A DNA stretch of 64,000 nucleotides from Catalinimonas alkaloidigena (GCF_900100765.1 NZ_FNFO01000003.1:405348-469347), one strand, 5' to 3'. Shown: positions 27,119 through 36,757, counted from the first letter of the stretch. Notes: generated by a model from the sequence alone, not told the origin. Made by a program: numbers and translations.

Positions 27119-28396
27119 CTACTCGATCGACGCGAAGCCGGTATACGGATGCAACACGTCGGGCAGGCGCACTCCCTCGGGTGTCTGGTTATTTTCCAGC
27201 AACGCCGCTACAATCCGTGGCAGGGCCAGCGCACTCCCGTTGAGCGTATGGAGGATCTCCGGCTTCTTGCCGGCTTCGGGCCGGTAGCGCAGCTTGAGGC
27301 GATTGGCCTGGAAGGTTTCGAAATTACTGACCGAGCTCACTTCCAGCCAGCGCTGCTGCGCGGCCGACCACACTTCCAGGTCGTAGGTCAGGGCGGAGGT
27401 GAAGCCCATGTCGCCCCCACATAACCGTAACACCCGGTACGGAAGCTGCAACTGTTGCAACAGATGCTCGACGTGCGCCAGCATTTCTTCCAGGGCCTGG
27501 TACGATTCTTCCGGCCGGCGCACTTGTACAATCTCCACCTTGTCGAACTGGTGTAGTCGGTTCAGGCCCCGTACGTGCGCTCCCCACGAGCCCGCCTCCC
27601 GCCGGAAACAGGGCGTATACCCCACGTGGCGCACCGGCAGCTCGTCCTTTTCCAGAATCACGTCGCGGTACAGGTTGGTAATGGGCACTTCGGCCGTCGG
27701 GATGACAAACAGATCGTCGGCGGTGATGTGGTACATCTGTCCATCTTTGTCGGGCAACTGGCCCGTGCCATAACCCGAGTCGCGATTGACCAGGATCGGG
27801 GGCTGAACCTCGACGTATCCGGCTTCCATGGCCTTGTCCAGGAAAAAGTTGACCAGCGCCCGCTGCAATCGGGCCCCTTTTCCCTTATAAACCGGAAAAC
27901 CTGCTCCGGAAATTTTATTCCCTAGTTCAAAGTCGATAATATTGTACTGGCGAATGAGGTCCCAATGCGGCAGCGCTTCCGTGGGCAAATGTGGGTGCTC
28001 ACCAACCTCCCGTACGACTTCGTTCTCATCCGCCGACGTCCCTGCCGGAACGCTCTCGTGGGGTACGTTAGGCAATTCCACCAACCACTCGTCGAGGGTC
28101 GCAACGGCCGTGGCGAGTTGATCTGTCAGTTCTTTAGAGCGGGTACGGAGCTGAGCGGCTTCCTGCTTGGCAATTTCGGCCTGATCGCGCTGTCCGGTTT
28201 TCATCAACTGCCCAATGGCTTTGGCGCGTTGGTTGGCATCGGCCAGCACACGGTCGAGTTGTCCCTGCAATTCACGTCGCTGAGTGTCCAGGTCCAGAAT
28301 GCGCGCCACGCGGGTTTCGGCATTCGGGAAATTCCGCTTTTGCAGACCAGCCAACACCTTTTCTTGATTTTCGCGAATAAACTGAACTTGTAACAT
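27119..28396 (-). CDS. serS: seryl-tRNA synthetase
   Basis: 425 residues, standard length. The N-terminal MLQVQFIRENQEKVLAGLQK opens the long coiled-coil arm that contacts the tRNA variable arm; class II motif 2 is CFRREAGSWGAHVRGLNRLHQF and motif 3 is the C-terminal NGSALALPRIVAALLENNQ segment. The open frame runs to 28459, but MLQVQF is the conserved N-terminus. A TACTTTTG promoter box lies 61 bases upstream. Confidence 0.97.
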   Translation of the reverse strand: MLQVQFIRENQEKVLAGLQKRNFPNAETRVARILDLDTQRRELQGQLDRVLADANQRAKAIGQLMKTGQRDQAEIAKQEAAQLRTRSKELTDQLATAVATLDEWLVELPNVPHESVPAGTSADENEVVREVGEHPHLPTEALPHWDLIRQYNIIDFELGNKISGAGFPVYKGKGARLQRALVNFFLDKAMEAGYVEVQPPILVNRDSGYGTGQLPDKDGQMYHITADDLFVIPTAEVPITNLYRDVILEKDELPVRHVGYTPCFRREAGSWGAHVRGLNRLHQFDKVEIVQVRRPEESYQALEEMLAHVEHLLQQLQLPYRVLRLCGGDMGFTSALTYDLEVWSAAQQRWLEVSSVSNFETFQANRLKLRYRPEAGKKPEILHTLNGSALALPRIVAALLENNQTPEGVRLPDVLHPYTGFASIE

Positions 28397-28456
28397 AAAA
28401 TGATTGTAAGAAGTATATGTACATGAGTGACCACCCTTCGCCAAGGGTTGGGGCGG

Positions 28457-28464
28457 CAAAAGTA
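28457..28464 (-). promoter_or_regulatory. -7 promoter box for serS
   Basis: Minus-strand TACTTTTG, an exact TAnnTTTG match, 60 bases upstream of the serS ATG. Confidence 0.45.
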
Positions 28465-28571
28465 AAGAAACCTTTCAGTGCAGCCGCCGTAATTGTACAC
28501 GCGAGGAACTAATACTAAAATCACGACGTACAATTTTCCGTAAACTTTTTTGCAGTGGTCAATGCCATTAC

Positions 28572-28603
28572 CTTGACAAGTAAGGCCTGAATTGATACTA
28601 TTG
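28572..28603 (+). promoter_or_regulatory. probable rho promoter with a long leader
   Basis: TTGACA (28573-28578) and TACTAT (28596-28601) are 17 bases apart, which fits a generic sigma-70 promoter; read as Bacteroidota elements, TTG at 28573 and TACTATTG (one base off TAnnTTTG) are 20 bases apart. It would give an untranslated leader of about 155 bases before the rho ATG. The leader has no gene. Confidence 0.5.
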
Positions 28604-28764
28604 CAGAATTGTTTCCGACCCGAGCCTACATCATAGCAGGCTTGTTCCTTTTTAGATGCTTTTCTTACCCCTACGCCTTCCGGCTTAGATCACAAACTAG
28701 TCAGCCATTGCGCATTTTATACCCTCACTGTGCGTGAACATCGAATTTCTACGAGTCCCATTTT

Positions 28765-30513
28765 ATGTATAACATTGAAGAACTGCGAGGAAAGCTTCTT
28801 TCCGAACTAAAAGAGATTGCTGAGGATTTGGGCGTCAAGAATTACAAACGAGTCGCCAAAAACGACCTTGTCTACAAAATACTTGACCAGCAGGCAGTTA
28901 TCCCCGAAAAAGAATTGCCCCCTAAAAAGGGTGCCGAAGCGGAAGACAGCAAAGAGCCTGTGGCGAAAAGCGCCTCAACATCAGCCGCCGAGCCTGAGAA
29001 AGACCGAGAAGAGAACCGCGCGCCTCGCAAGCGTGTGCGTGTGAAGCGGGCAAACGTCAAAGAGGTCGCCGCAGAACCTTCTCACCCCTCAAAAAACACG
29101 TCGTCCTCAAACGATAATGACAACGACGACGAAGATATAGACCTACTCAAATCGTTTACGTCAGAGATAGAACAAACCATGACCTCATTCGATGCCGATG
29201 AGGAAGAGTCTGCTCCGCCACCCCCAAAACCCAGCCGGGAACGCGAACAGCCCAAGCGCGAACGCGAAAACGTGGTGCACAACAACGGAAACCGCCCCAA
29301 TAACAACCCCAATGGCAACGGTGCTTCCGCAGCCGCCCCCGCTCCTCAAACTCACAACCAGCGCCCGACGAAAAAGTCTCAAAAACAGATCCGCGATTTC
29401 GATGGCGTGATCGACAATGAGGGCGTATTGGAGATGATGCAGGACGGTTACGGCTTTTTACGGTCGCCCGACTACAACTATTTAGCTTCTCCCGACGACA
29501 TTTACGTGTCGCCGTCTCAAATTAAACTGTTCGGCCTCAAAACGGGCGACACGGTGCGCGGCCAGATTCGCCCGCCGAAAGAGGGTGAAAAATACTTTGC
29601 GCTGCTGCGCGTCGAGACCGTGAACGGAAAGACCACCGAAGAAATTCGCGACCGCGTTCCGTTTGAGTACCTGACGCCGCTGTTCCCGAACGAACGGCTG
29701 CAACTCAGCACCGCCAGCAACAAACTTTCGACCCGTGTGCTCGATTTGTTCTCGCCCATTGGGAAGGGACAGCGGGGCATGATCGTCGCCCAGCCCAAAA
29801 CCGGTAAAACGGTGCTGTTGCAGGAAATTGCCAATGCCATTGCCGAAAACCACCCGGAAGTGTATCTGTTGGTGTTGCTGATCGACGAACGTCCGGAAGA
29901 GGTAACCGACATGGCGCGCAACGTCCGGGCAGAAGTGATTTCGTCGACCTTCGACGAACAGGCCGAGCGCCACGTAAAAGTGGCCAGCATTGTCCTGGAA
30001 AAAGCCAAACGTCTGGTAGAGTGTGGTCACGACGTGGTGATTCTGCTGGATTCCATCACCCGCCTGGCCCGTGCCTACAACACGGTGGTGCCGTCGTCGG
30101 GTAAAATCCTGTCCGGTGGTGTCGATGCCAACGCCCTCCACAAGCCCAAGCGTTTCTTCGGTGCGGCCCGCAACGTTGAAAACGGCGGTTCGCTGACCAT
30201 TATCGCCACGGCGCTGATCGAGACCGGCTCGAAGATGGACGAAGTGATTTTCGAAGAATTTAAAGGTACCGGTAACATGGAATTGCAGCTTGACCGCAAG
30301 CTGGCCAACAAGCGTGTGTACCCGGCCATCGACGTACCTGCTTCCGGCACCCGCCGCGAAGACCTGCTCATGGAAAAAGACGAGCTATCGCGCGTCTGGA
30401 TTCTGCGCAAGCACATGTCCGACATGACCTCGATCGAAGCGATGGAGTTCCTCAAAGACAAAATGAAAGGCACGCGCGACAACGCCGAATTCCTGATTTC
30501 GATGAACGGCTAA
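28765..30513 (+). CDS. rho: transcription termination factor Rho
   Basis: 582 residues, well above the ~420 of E. coli Rho. Residues 1-43 are the Rho_N domain; about 45-205 is a disordered insert that is rich in Lys/Glu, then acidic ([10 protein letters not shown]), then rich in Asn, Pro and Gly; then the primary RNA-binding cold-shock fold ([20 protein letters not shown]) and the hexameric ATPase with Walker A AQPKTGKT around 342-349 and [13 protein letters not shown]. Rho terminates untranslated transcripts. Long N-terminal inserts of this type are known in Bacteroidota. A strong terminator follows the gene. Confidence 0.97.
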   Translation: MYNIEELRGKLLSELKEIAEDLGVKNYKRVAKNDLVYKILDQQAVIPEKELPPKKGAEAEDSKEPVAKSASTSAAEPEKDREENRAPRKRVRVKRANVKEVAAEPSHPSKNTSSSNDNDNDDEDIDLLKSFTSEIEQTMTSFDADEEESAPPPPKPSREREQPKRERENVVHNNGNRPNNNPNGNGASAAAPAPQTHNQRPTKKSQKQIRDFDGVIDNEGVLEMMQDGYGFLRSPDYNYLASPDDIYVSPSQIKLFGLKTGDTVRGQIRPPKEGEKYFALLRVETVNGKTTEEIRDRVPFEYLTPLFPNERLQLSTASNKLSTRVLDLFSPIGKGQRGMIVAQPKTGKTVLLQEIANAIAENHPEVYLLVLLIDERPEEVTDMARNVRAEVISSTFDEQAERHVKVASIVLEKAKRLVECGHDVVILLDSITRLARAYNTVVPSSGKILSGGVDANALHKPKRFFGAARNVENGGSLTIIATALIETGSKMDEVIFEEFKGTGNMELQLDRKLANKRVYPAIDVPASGTRREDLLMEKDELSRVWILRKHMSDMTSIEAMEFLKDKMKGTRDNAEFLISMNG

Positions 30514-30537
30514 GACGCCGTTGTGTCCCCATAAAAC

Positions 30538-30570
30538 AAGGCAGTCCGTTGAGGGCTGCCTTTTCTTTTT
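30538..30570 (+). terminator. intrinsic terminator after rho
   Basis: Stem AAGGCAGTCC with GGGCTGCCTT (one wobble), short loop, followed by TTTTCTTTTT. Confidence 0.85.
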
Positions 30571-30573
30571 AGC

Positions 30574-30581
30574 TACCTTTG
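30574..30581 (+). promoter_or_regulatory. -7 promoter box for the MscS-like gene
   Basis: TACCTTTG, an exact TAnnTTTG match, directly after the rho terminator and 100 bases before the ATG. The 12-base string TACCTTTGCGGC recurs at 47319. Confidence 0.45.
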
Positions 30582-30681
30582 CGGCGCATTTTAACGGGTA
30601 AACCACCTGACTTTTGAGTAACCCTTGCCGACCGCAACGCAGGCGTCTTGCGGTCGGCGTTGCGACCTCACCACACGTTCT

Positions 30682-31911
30682 ATGTTTGAGTTGACCGATT
30701 TGACTTCTTTGCTGGCGCACGAAATTCTGGACAACCCGCTGCGCAGCATTTTGTACAGCCTGGGCATCATTGCCGCGTGGTTTCTGCTGCGGCGCTTCAT
30801 TGTGCGGGCACTCAGTTACCTTTTTTACCGTCTTCTGCGCGGCACCTCTCCGGGCGGCGATGCGACGGAAACGCAACCCCAGGACAGCGCTGTGCCACCG
30901 GTGGTTACCGAACACCCCGCCGCCCGCTTTGCAGAACTGCTGCGCAAGCCTGTAGGCTTGGTGCTGACGTTACTCATTGTGTTCGCGGCCCTCTCGATTC
31001 TGGAGTTTCCGGACGCCTGGGACTTGACGCCCCCCAACGAGCCCGGTCTGCGGCTGGGCCTGTTGCGTGCGTATCAGATTACGCTGGTGTTTGCTTCCAC
31101 GTGGATCTTGCTGCGCGTCGTGGACTATTTCGCCATCCTGTATCAGGAGCGCGCCGAAGAGAGCCAGTCGCGACTGGGACTACAGCTGGTGCCCTTCCTG
31201 CGGCAGATGGGCAAGTTTGTGCTGATCATCATTGCCTTCTTCTTCGTGCTTGGGGCCATATTCCACCTCGACATTTCGTCCATCATCGCCGGGCTGGGCA
31301 TCGGCGGGCTGGCCGTAGCGCTGGCCGGTAAAGAGACGCTGGAAAACTTGTTTGCCGCCTTTACGATTTTTCTGGACCGGCCGTTTGTGGTCGGCGATCT
31401 GGTGCAGGTCGGTTCCATCATCGGCACGGTGGAGCGCATTGGCTTTCGGAGCACGCAGATCCGGACGCTGGAAAAAAGTGTGCTAACCCTGCCGAACAAA
31501 CAGATGATCGACCAGCCGCTGGACAACCTCGCGCTGCGGACGTTCCGCCGGGCACGTTTCGAAGTCGGGTTGATGTACAACACGCCCGAAGAAAAACTGC
31601 GGGAGGTGATTCAGGCCATCGAAGAGGCCTTGCGCCAGCATCCGAAGCTCAACGACGACAGCCACGTGTCGTTTCTCGAATTTAAAGACAGCTCGCTTAG
31701 TCTGCTGGTGCTCTTCTTTGTAAACACGCTCGACTATTACGAGTATAACAAGGTCCGCGAAGAGGTAAACCTGCAAATCCTGACGATCGTCCGGCAACAC
31801 GGCTGTTCGTTTGCATTTCCGTCGCGCTCGCTTTACTTCGAGAACAGCGTGCCTGCTCAAAACAACGCCACAAACGGCAAAGTCGCTCCGCAGGAACGGC
31901 CCCTGCCTTAA
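30682..31911 (+). CDS. mechanosensitive ion channel (MscS family)
   Basis: 409 residues with four to five predicted membrane helices in the first ~200 residues. The pore-lining TM3 is seen in SSIIAGLGIGGLAVALAGKETLENLFA with its Gly/Ala packing, followed by FTIFLDRPFVVGDLVQVG and the beta domain, IRTLEKSVLTLPN, as in MscS. It opens upon membrane tension to relieve osmotic shock. The start at 30682 (MFELTDL) was preferred to 30625, which would begin in a low-quality stretch. The last four bases overlap the convergent ABC gene's stop. Confidence 0.9.
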   Translation: MFELTDLTSLLAHEILDNPLRSILYSLGIIAAWFLLRRFIVRALSYLFYRLLRGTSPGGDATETQPQDSAVPPVVTEHPAARFAELLRKPVGLVLTLLIVFAALSILEFPDAWDLTPPNEPGLRLGLLRAYQITLVFASTWILLRVVDYFAILYQERAEESQSRLGLQLVPFLRQMGKFVLIIIAFFFVLGAIFHLDISSIIAGLGIGGLAVALAGKETLENLFAAFTIFLDRPFVVGDLVQVGSIIGTVERIGFRSTQIRTLEKSVLTLPNKQMIDQPLDNLALRTFRRARFEVGLMYNTPEEKLREVIQAIEEALRQHPKLNDDSHVSFLEFKDSSLSLLVLFFVNTLDYYEYNKVREEVNLQILTIVRQHGCSFAFPSRSLYFENSVPAQNNATNGKVAPQERPLP

Positions 31912-33725
31912 CCAACCTGTTGCGGCTCGAACTGGAGGCGCAGCAGGTGCTGGTACACGCCCTCTTCCAGGTGCGCCAGTTCGGCATGCGTGCCCGCTTC
32001 GACCACCTGCCCGTCGCCGATTACATAAATGCGGTCTACCTTGCGGATGGTCGCCAAACGGTGTGCAATGATGATGGTCGTGCGGTTTTCCATCAACACG
32101 TCGAGGGCTTCCTGCACCACCCGTTCCGATTCGGCATCGAGCGAAGAGGTCGCTTCGTCCAGGACGAGAATGGTAGGATTTTTCAGAATGGCGCGGGCGA
32201 TGGCGATGCGCTGGCGTTGCCCACCCGAAAGTTTGACGCCCCGCTCGCCCACCACGGTACTCAACCCTTCGGGGAACGCGCTGATAAAGCTCCAGGCATT
32301 GGCTTTACGAGCCGCCTCAATCACTTCCTGTTCTGTAGCCCCCGGCTTGCCGTACGCAATGTTTTCGCGAATGGTGCCGCCGAACAGCATCACTTCCTGC
32401 GGCACGATGCCAATGTGATGGCGCAGCGCGGTCAAGTCCATGTCGTGCACCGGCTGGTCGTCGATGCAAATCCGCCCTCCCTCCACCTGATGGAACCGCA
32501 TGAGCAACTGCACAATGGTCGATTTGCCTGCGCCGCTGTGCCCGACCAGGGCAATTTTCTGCCCCGGCAGCACTTCCAGCGAAAGATCTTTCAGCACCGT
32601 AACGTCCGGGCGGGTGGGGTACGCAAAACGTACGTGCTCGTACGTGACGTGGCCACGCAAAGCGGGCACGGGTACTTCCGGCTGAGTCAGATCCAGTTCG
32701 CCGGGCGTATTCAGGATGTCGAGCACGCGCTCCGACGCCCCGATCGATTTCTGCAACTGCCCGTATAGGTCGCCCATGCCACCGACCGCCCCCCCGATGA
32801 ACATGGTGTAGATGATAAACGAAACCAGATCGCCGATGGTCATCGTGCCTTCGGCCACCAGCCCTAATCCATACCACAAGACCAGCACAATGCCCCCGAA
32901 CAGGGAGAAAATGATAAACGACGCGAAGAACAGCCCCCGGTAACGCGCAGCGCTCAGGGCATTGCGTACCACCCGCTCCAGCGCCGTGCTGTAGCGCCCC
33001 ACCTCGTAACGTTCGTTTGTAAACGACTTGACGACCTGCACGGCCTGAAGCGTTTCTTCAACGACCGTATTGGCCTGCGCCAGATCGTCCTGCACCTGCT
33101 TGGACAGTTTCCGGATGAACTTCCCGAAAAAGATAGCCGCTACAATCAGAACCGGAAAAGACAGGAGCATGACGAGGGTCAGCTGAGGCGAGCGAAACGC
33201 GATGATGCCGATCCCAACAATCAGGATGGCGATCTGACGGAGCAATTCGGCCAGCGTCGTCGAAAAGGTGCTTTGCAGTTGGGTGATGTCGTTGGTGATG
33301 CGGCTGTTGAGTTCGCCCACCCGGCTCTGTTCAAAAAAAGGAATGCCCAGCGACATCATTTTTTGATACAACGCCAGGCGGATGTCACGCAACGCCTGTT
33401 CTACCATCTTGGCAAACAACCAGATGCGCGAATAGGAGAAAAGCCCCTGCAACACCAGAATGCCGATCATGAAGAGGGCAATCTGGTTCCGGTTGGCGAA
33501 GAGCCCCTCCGTGTTTTCGCCCACCGAATCGACCAGCTTGCCCGTGATGAACGGGAAGACCATCGACATCAGGCTGGAGAACAAAAGGAACAGCAGCCCC
33601 CCGGCAAAATAGCCGCGATACGGGCGAATAAAACCAAAGATCTGGCGCAGGTGCTGCAACCCCTGCTTGTTAACTTTGACTTTTTTGTCGTCTTCGGAAA
33701 CGTCCGAGCGGAATCGTTTTGCCAT
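31908..33725 (-). CDS. ABC exporter, fused permease-ATPase (MsbA-like)
   Basis: 605 residues. Six membrane helices in the first ~330 residues, then an ATPase domain with Walker A GHSGAGKST, signature LSGGQRQRIAIARA, Walker B ILVLDEATSSLDAES and the H-loop IIAHRL. As a half-transporter it works as a homodimer in the inner membrane; MsbA relatives flip lipid A core or export lipids and drugs. The substrate is not determined. The stop overlaps that of the convergent mechanosensitive channel by 4 bases. Confidence 0.9.
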   Translation of the reverse strand: MAKRFRSDVSEDDKKVKVNKQGLQHLRQIFGFIRPYRGYFAGGLLFLLFSSLMSMVFPFITGKLVDSVGENTEGLFANRNQIALFMIGILVLQGLFSYSRIWLFAKMVEQALRDIRLALYQKMMSLGIPFFEQSRVGELNSRITNDITQLQSTFSTTLAELLRQIAILIVGIGIIAFRSPQLTLVMLLSFPVLIVAAIFFGKFIRKLSKQVQDDLAQANTVVEETLQAVQVVKSFTNERYEVGRYSTALERVVRNALSAARYRGLFFASFIIFSLFGGIVLVLWYGLGLVAEGTMTIGDLVSFIIYTMFIGGAVGGMGDLYGQLQKSIGASERVLDILNTPGELDLTQPEVPVPALRGHVTYEHVRFAYPTRPDVTVLKDLSLEVLPGQKIALVGHSGAGKSTIVQLLMRFHQVEGGRICIDDQPVHDMDLTALRHHIGIVPQEVMLFGGTIRENIAYGKPGATEQEVIEAARKANAWSFISAFPEGLSTVVGERGVKLSGGQRQRIAIARAILKNPTILVLDEATSSLDAESERVVQEALDVLMENRTTIIIAHRLATIRKVDRIYVIGDGQVVEAGTHAELAHLEEGVYQHLLRLQFEPQQVG

Positions 33726-33815
33726 GCATCAAAAAGTATTCGTTATCAGTAACCCTCAGAAACCAAGGTGGGTTCAGCCGCGCGCAAAGTAGTTGCCAAG
33801 GCAACCCCCCACGGT

Positions 33816-33838
33816 AGACGAATCCGTCGTCTTTTTTA
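33816..33838 (+). terminator. possible small terminator upstream of the ECF41 gene
   Basis: AGACGA (33816-33821) pairs with TCGTCT (33827-33832) around 5 bases and is followed by TTTT. The stem is short, so its function is uncertain; it could also be an operator for the sigma gene that starts 31 bases further on. Confidence 0.3.
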
Positions 33839-33868
33839 CTTTAGCATCCGTTCGCAACTTTTCCGACG

Positions 33869-34732
33869 ATGGTGCTTGCCGAAGAATTTACCCGCTACCG
33901 CCCCTACCTGTTTGCCGTGGCCTACCACATTTTAGGCGAAGTGCAGGAGGCTGAGGACGTGCTGCAGGATGTGGTCACGGCCTGCCTGGAAGCGCCGACG
34001 AAACCGATACAACACCCCAAGGCGTACCTGACCCGGATGGTGGCGAACCAGAGCATCGACCGGTTGAAGGTGCTGAAGAAACAGCGGGCAGTGTACACGG
34101 GCACCTGGCTGCCCGAACCCCTGATTACACCCGAACGGTCCGACGGCATTGCCTCGGAAGGCATCCTGAGTTACGAGGTGCTGCATGCGCTGGAAAACCT
34201 TACGCCGACCGAACGGGCCGTGTTCGTGTTGCGCGAAGCCTTCGACTATCCTTACCGCGAAATGGCTTCGTGGCTGAATACTACCGAGGCCAACTGCCGC
34301 CAACTGCTGCGCCGGGCCCGTCAGAAAATCGCCGTTCGTCCCACAGCACCCGCCCCGTCCTCGGGCCTGGAAACCCTGATGCGTGCCTTTCTGCACGCGT
34401 GCCAGGAACAAAACCTGGAGGCGTTGCTGCAACTGCTGCACGAAGACGTAGCGATGTATTCGGACGGGGGCGGAAAAGTATCGGCGGCGGTGCATCCTGT
34501 GCTGGGCCGTCGGTCGGTCGGCAAGTTTTTCCTCGGATTGGCGCGCAAAGGTCTGGCGACCATACCGGTGGTGGTAGACGTAAACGGCCAGACGGGCTTC
34601 CTGTATACTGCAGCCGACGGAACGCCCGCGACGCTCGTGCTCGTAGCACTGGAACACCATGCGGTGAAGCGCTTTTTCATCGTGCGGAACCCGGACAAGC
34701 TAAAAATTTTGTTGCAGTCTGTCACAAAATGA
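33869..34732 (+). CDS. ECF41-type RNA polymerase sigma factor with SnoaL-like tail
   Basis: 287 residues: sigma region 2 at about 1-75, region 4 at about 103-155, then a C-terminal SnoaL-like extension. All three hallmarks of the ECF41 group are present: WLPEP in the linker (80-84), DGGGK (199-203) and NPDKL (274-278). In ECF41 factors the extension is known to control activity in place of an anti-sigma factor. No anti-sigma gene is nearby. The gene after it belongs to the COE set that ECF41 factors regulate. Confidence 0.92.
   Translation: MVLAEEFTRYRPYLFAVAYHILGEVQEAEDVLQDVVTACLEAPTKPIQHPKAYLTRMVANQSIDRLKVLKKQRAVYTGTWLPEPLITPERSDGIASEGILSYEVLHALENLTPTERAVFVLREAFDYPYREMASWLNTTEANCRQLLRRARQKIAVRPTAPAPSSGLETLMRAFLHACQEQNLEALLQLLHEDVAMYSDGGGKVSAAVHPVLGRRSVGKFFLGLARKGLATIPVVVDVNGQTGFLYTAADGTPATLVLVALEHHAVKRFFIVRNPDKLKILLQSVTK
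34720..34726 (+). promoter_or_regulatory. TGTCACA, possible ECF41 -35 element
   Basis: TGTCACA matches the -35 motif described for ECF41 target promoters and lies 38 bases before the ATG of the CMD gene, at the end of the sigma gene. The expected CGTC -10 element at about 16 bases further was not found, so the call is tentative. Confidence 0.35.
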
Positions 34733-34763
34733 GCGCCTTCCAGACATACGGGAAAAAACGCTT

Positions 34764-35333
34764 ATGTCGATTCGTCTCATTCCCGTAGAACAACCGTCCA
34801 GTCCCCTGATGAAACTGGTGTACTGGTTCTCGCGTCGCCAGGTGGGCAAAGTCATCTCACCCCTGAAAACCATCTACGCCCGACTGCCTTTCCGGTTCAG
34901 TTGGTGGATGGCCCAGATTCAGCCGTTGGAAGCCCGATTAGCGCTTCCCAAAGCCCTCAGAGTGCTGCTGCGCATCCACGTCGCGCAACTCAACACGTGT
35001 CGTTTTTGCATCGACATTGGTCAGGCCGAAGCCCTCAAGGCGTTTGTCAATCAGGAAAAATTCTTTCGGGTCCATGCGTTTGAGACTTCGCCCCAATTTA
35101 CCGAAGCCGAAAGAGCCGCCCTGCGGTTTGCCACCGAGCTTACGCTGGAAAAACAGGTCAGTGACGCCACGTACCGGCTTTGCCAGCGCTACTTCTCAGA
35201 GCAACAGGTGATCGGCATTGGCTGGATGGTCGCCAGCGAGCACTTCTACAACCTGATGAACCTCGCGTTTCACGTCGAATCAGACGGGCTGTGCCAGCTT
35301 CCACACCCCGCCGCCCCGGTGCCTCAGGTGTAA
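34764..35333 (+). CDS. carboxymuconolactone decarboxylase-family protein (ECF41 partner)
   Basis: 189 residues, an AhpD/CMD-type helical fold. A CxxC pair occurs at C79-C82 in NTCRFCIDIG, but the His that usually follows (CxxCxxxH) is replaced by Gly. Members of this family are the most common targets of ECF41 sigma factors and lie beside them in many genomes. It begins 31 bases after the sigma gene. A role in peroxide or electrophile stress is commonly suggested for such proteins; no reaction can be assigned here. Confidence 0.85.
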   Translation: MSIRLIPVEQPSSPLMKLVYWFSRRQVGKVISPLKTIYARLPFRFSWWMAQIQPLEARLALPKALRVLLRIHVAQLNTCRFCIDIGQAEALKAFVNQEKFFRVHAFETSPQFTEAERAALRFATELTLEKQVSDATYRLCQRYFSEQQVIGIGWMVASEHFYNLMNLAFHVESDGLCQLPHPAAPVPQV

Positions 35334-35911
35334 ATCAGTCCTTCTTCCGGCGTACCGTACACGTCATGCTCCTGCCGCAAAAAGCGCTCGCCGGCCAGCC
35401 AGGCAAGTAGCGCATCGACGTGGTGCCACGTGGGCAACTCGTCGGGATGAAACGCCACGCTTGTGTGGTTTGTCAGCGCTTCTACCACCGGTGGAAGCGT
35501 TTTTTTGTAGCCCAGCTCACCGAGCCCCAGCCGACGCGCCACGGCCGACGGATACGTTTCAAAGAAACGCACCGGGTCGGGTGCGGTGGCGGCCAGTTGC
35601 ATGGCACGCGCCGTCAAGCCGCCTAGGAACAGAGGTGACATGGCCCGCAGGGCGCGATCGGCCGCCCGAAAAAAATAGTCGTGGTGTTGCGGCAGTTCCC
35701 GGTAAACCCCCGGCAGCGAAAGCGGTGCATCGATAAAAATCTGGTCGGGCATCAGGGCCTCGATCTGCTGGTGGAGCCACCGGTCGGCGTCTTGTCCGCG
35801 CTCCGATCGCCGGAACTGCAACCGTTGCGCGTGTGGATCGAGCCAGCACAGGACCGTGGTGCCGGCTCGTTTGTTGCCGAAATCCAACCCGGCGTGGAGG
35901 AAAGTTTTCAT
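35324..35911 (-). CDS. DUF429 family protein (RNase H-like fold)
   Basis: 195 residues. The N-terminal GLDFGNKRAGTTVLCWLD, FIDAPLSLP in the middle and the ending YGTPEEGLIYT are the recurring motifs of DUF429, a predicted nuclease or nucleotide-binding family with an RNase H-like fold. The acidic residues at the DFG and DAPL motifs would form the metal site. It is convergent with the CMD gene, overlapping it by 10 bases. Function not established. Confidence 0.75.
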   Translation of the reverse strand: MKTFLHAGLDFGNKRAGTTVLCWLDPHAQRLQFRRSERGQDADRWLHQQIEALMPDQIFIDAPLSLPGVYRELPQHHDYFFRAADRALRAMSPLFLGGLTARAMQLAATAPDPVRFFETYPSAVARRLGLGELGYKKTLPPVVEALTNHTSVAFHPDELPTWHHVDALLAWLAGERFLRQEHDVYGTPEEGLIYT

Positions 35912-35953
35912 GCTTGGGGAACCAACCGACGGCCGAAGGGTTTAGGCAATCAT

Positions 35954-36586
35954 ATGGAGTTGACGCAAATCGAAGAAGAACTGTTTGGAAAGCTAGCCCC
36001 TTTTTTCGAACGCTACGGATTCGCCCAGGTGCGGGCCTTTAACCAGTTTCGTCGCCCTACCGACAATGGCTTTCAGAACATGATTCTGGCCTTCAGTCCC
36101 TGCAACGGCGAAACCTGGATCGAAGCGTTTATCGGCATCCGTCTCGACATGGTCGAGCAACTCGCTTATCCGTTTACCACGGGCATGCAGGGCTTCCGGC
36201 GCAACAGCAACACACTGGTTACGTCGTTCGGGCGTTTGCAGGGGCAGCCTTACAAGCGCTTTTGCATCAAAGGGGCCAAGTGCCTCTCGGAGACGCGCCG
36301 CTCCATCAGCGACTTTATGATCGAACAGGGTTTTGAGTTTCTGGACAAATACACCCAGTTGCACGAGATCGACCACTTGTGGAACGCCACCCCCCAGGAG
36401 CCCTGCCCCTACGCCTTCAACCAGGCCCATCGTTGCATCCGCGGACTGGTGGTCGCACGTCTGGCGAGCCAGTATCCGTTCGAGGATGTGCGCGAGGCGT
36501 ACCGGAAGCAGATGGAACAACACGTGCACCTGCTGCCACGCTTCGACAAGCTGGCGACGTTTTTAGAAGCCTATTCGCCAAACTAA
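35954..36586 (+). CDS. conserved hypothetical protein (210 aa)
   Basis: 210 residues, soluble, with a Phe/Arg-rich first half, several Cys residues (FSPCNG, FCIKGAKCLSE, EPCPY, AHRCIRG) and a helical C-terminus. I do not recognise a family. The ATG at 35954 (MELTQIEEELF) was chosen; the longer frame back to 35681 lies antisense to the DUF429 gene. It shares a 42-base divergent intergenic region with that gene. No signal peptide or membrane segment. Confidence 0.65.
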   Translation: MELTQIEEELFGKLAPFFERYGFAQVRAFNQFRRPTDNGFQNMILAFSPCNGETWIEAFIGIRLDMVEQLAYPFTTGMQGFRRNSNTLVTSFGRLQGQPYKRFCIKGAKCLSETRRSISDFMIEQGFEFLDKYTQLHEIDHLWNATPQEPCPYAFNQAHRCIRGLVVARLASQYPFEDVREAYRKQMEQHVHLLPRFDKLATFLEAYSPN

Positions 36587-36673
36587 GCTAAAAATATTGC
36601 CCCGGAATGGTTGCACGGCATACGCAGAAGTCTTAGTTTTGTGTCGCTTTTTTCGGAAGGCATACTGACAAAT

Positions 36674-36747
36674 TCCTCAGTAGCTCAGTTGGTCAGAGCA
36701 CCTGACTGTTAATCAGGGGGTCGTTGGTTCAAGCCCAACCTGGGGAG
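36674..36747 (+). tRNA. tRNA-Asn (anticodon GTT)
   Basis: Cloverleaf: acceptor TCCTCAG/CTGGGGA, anticodon stem CCTGA/TCAGG around CTGTTAA (anticodon GTT), T arm with GGTTCAAGC, discriminator G at 36747; CCA is not encoded. A terminator follows 10 bases later. Confidence 0.93.
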
Positions 36748-36757
36748 CTTCATTGTT

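Noticed and set aside
29250..29400. Asn/Pro/Gly codon repeats as a tandem DNA repeat
   Set aside because: The repetitive look reflects amino-acid bias in the Rho insert; no repeated DNA unit of constant length is present.
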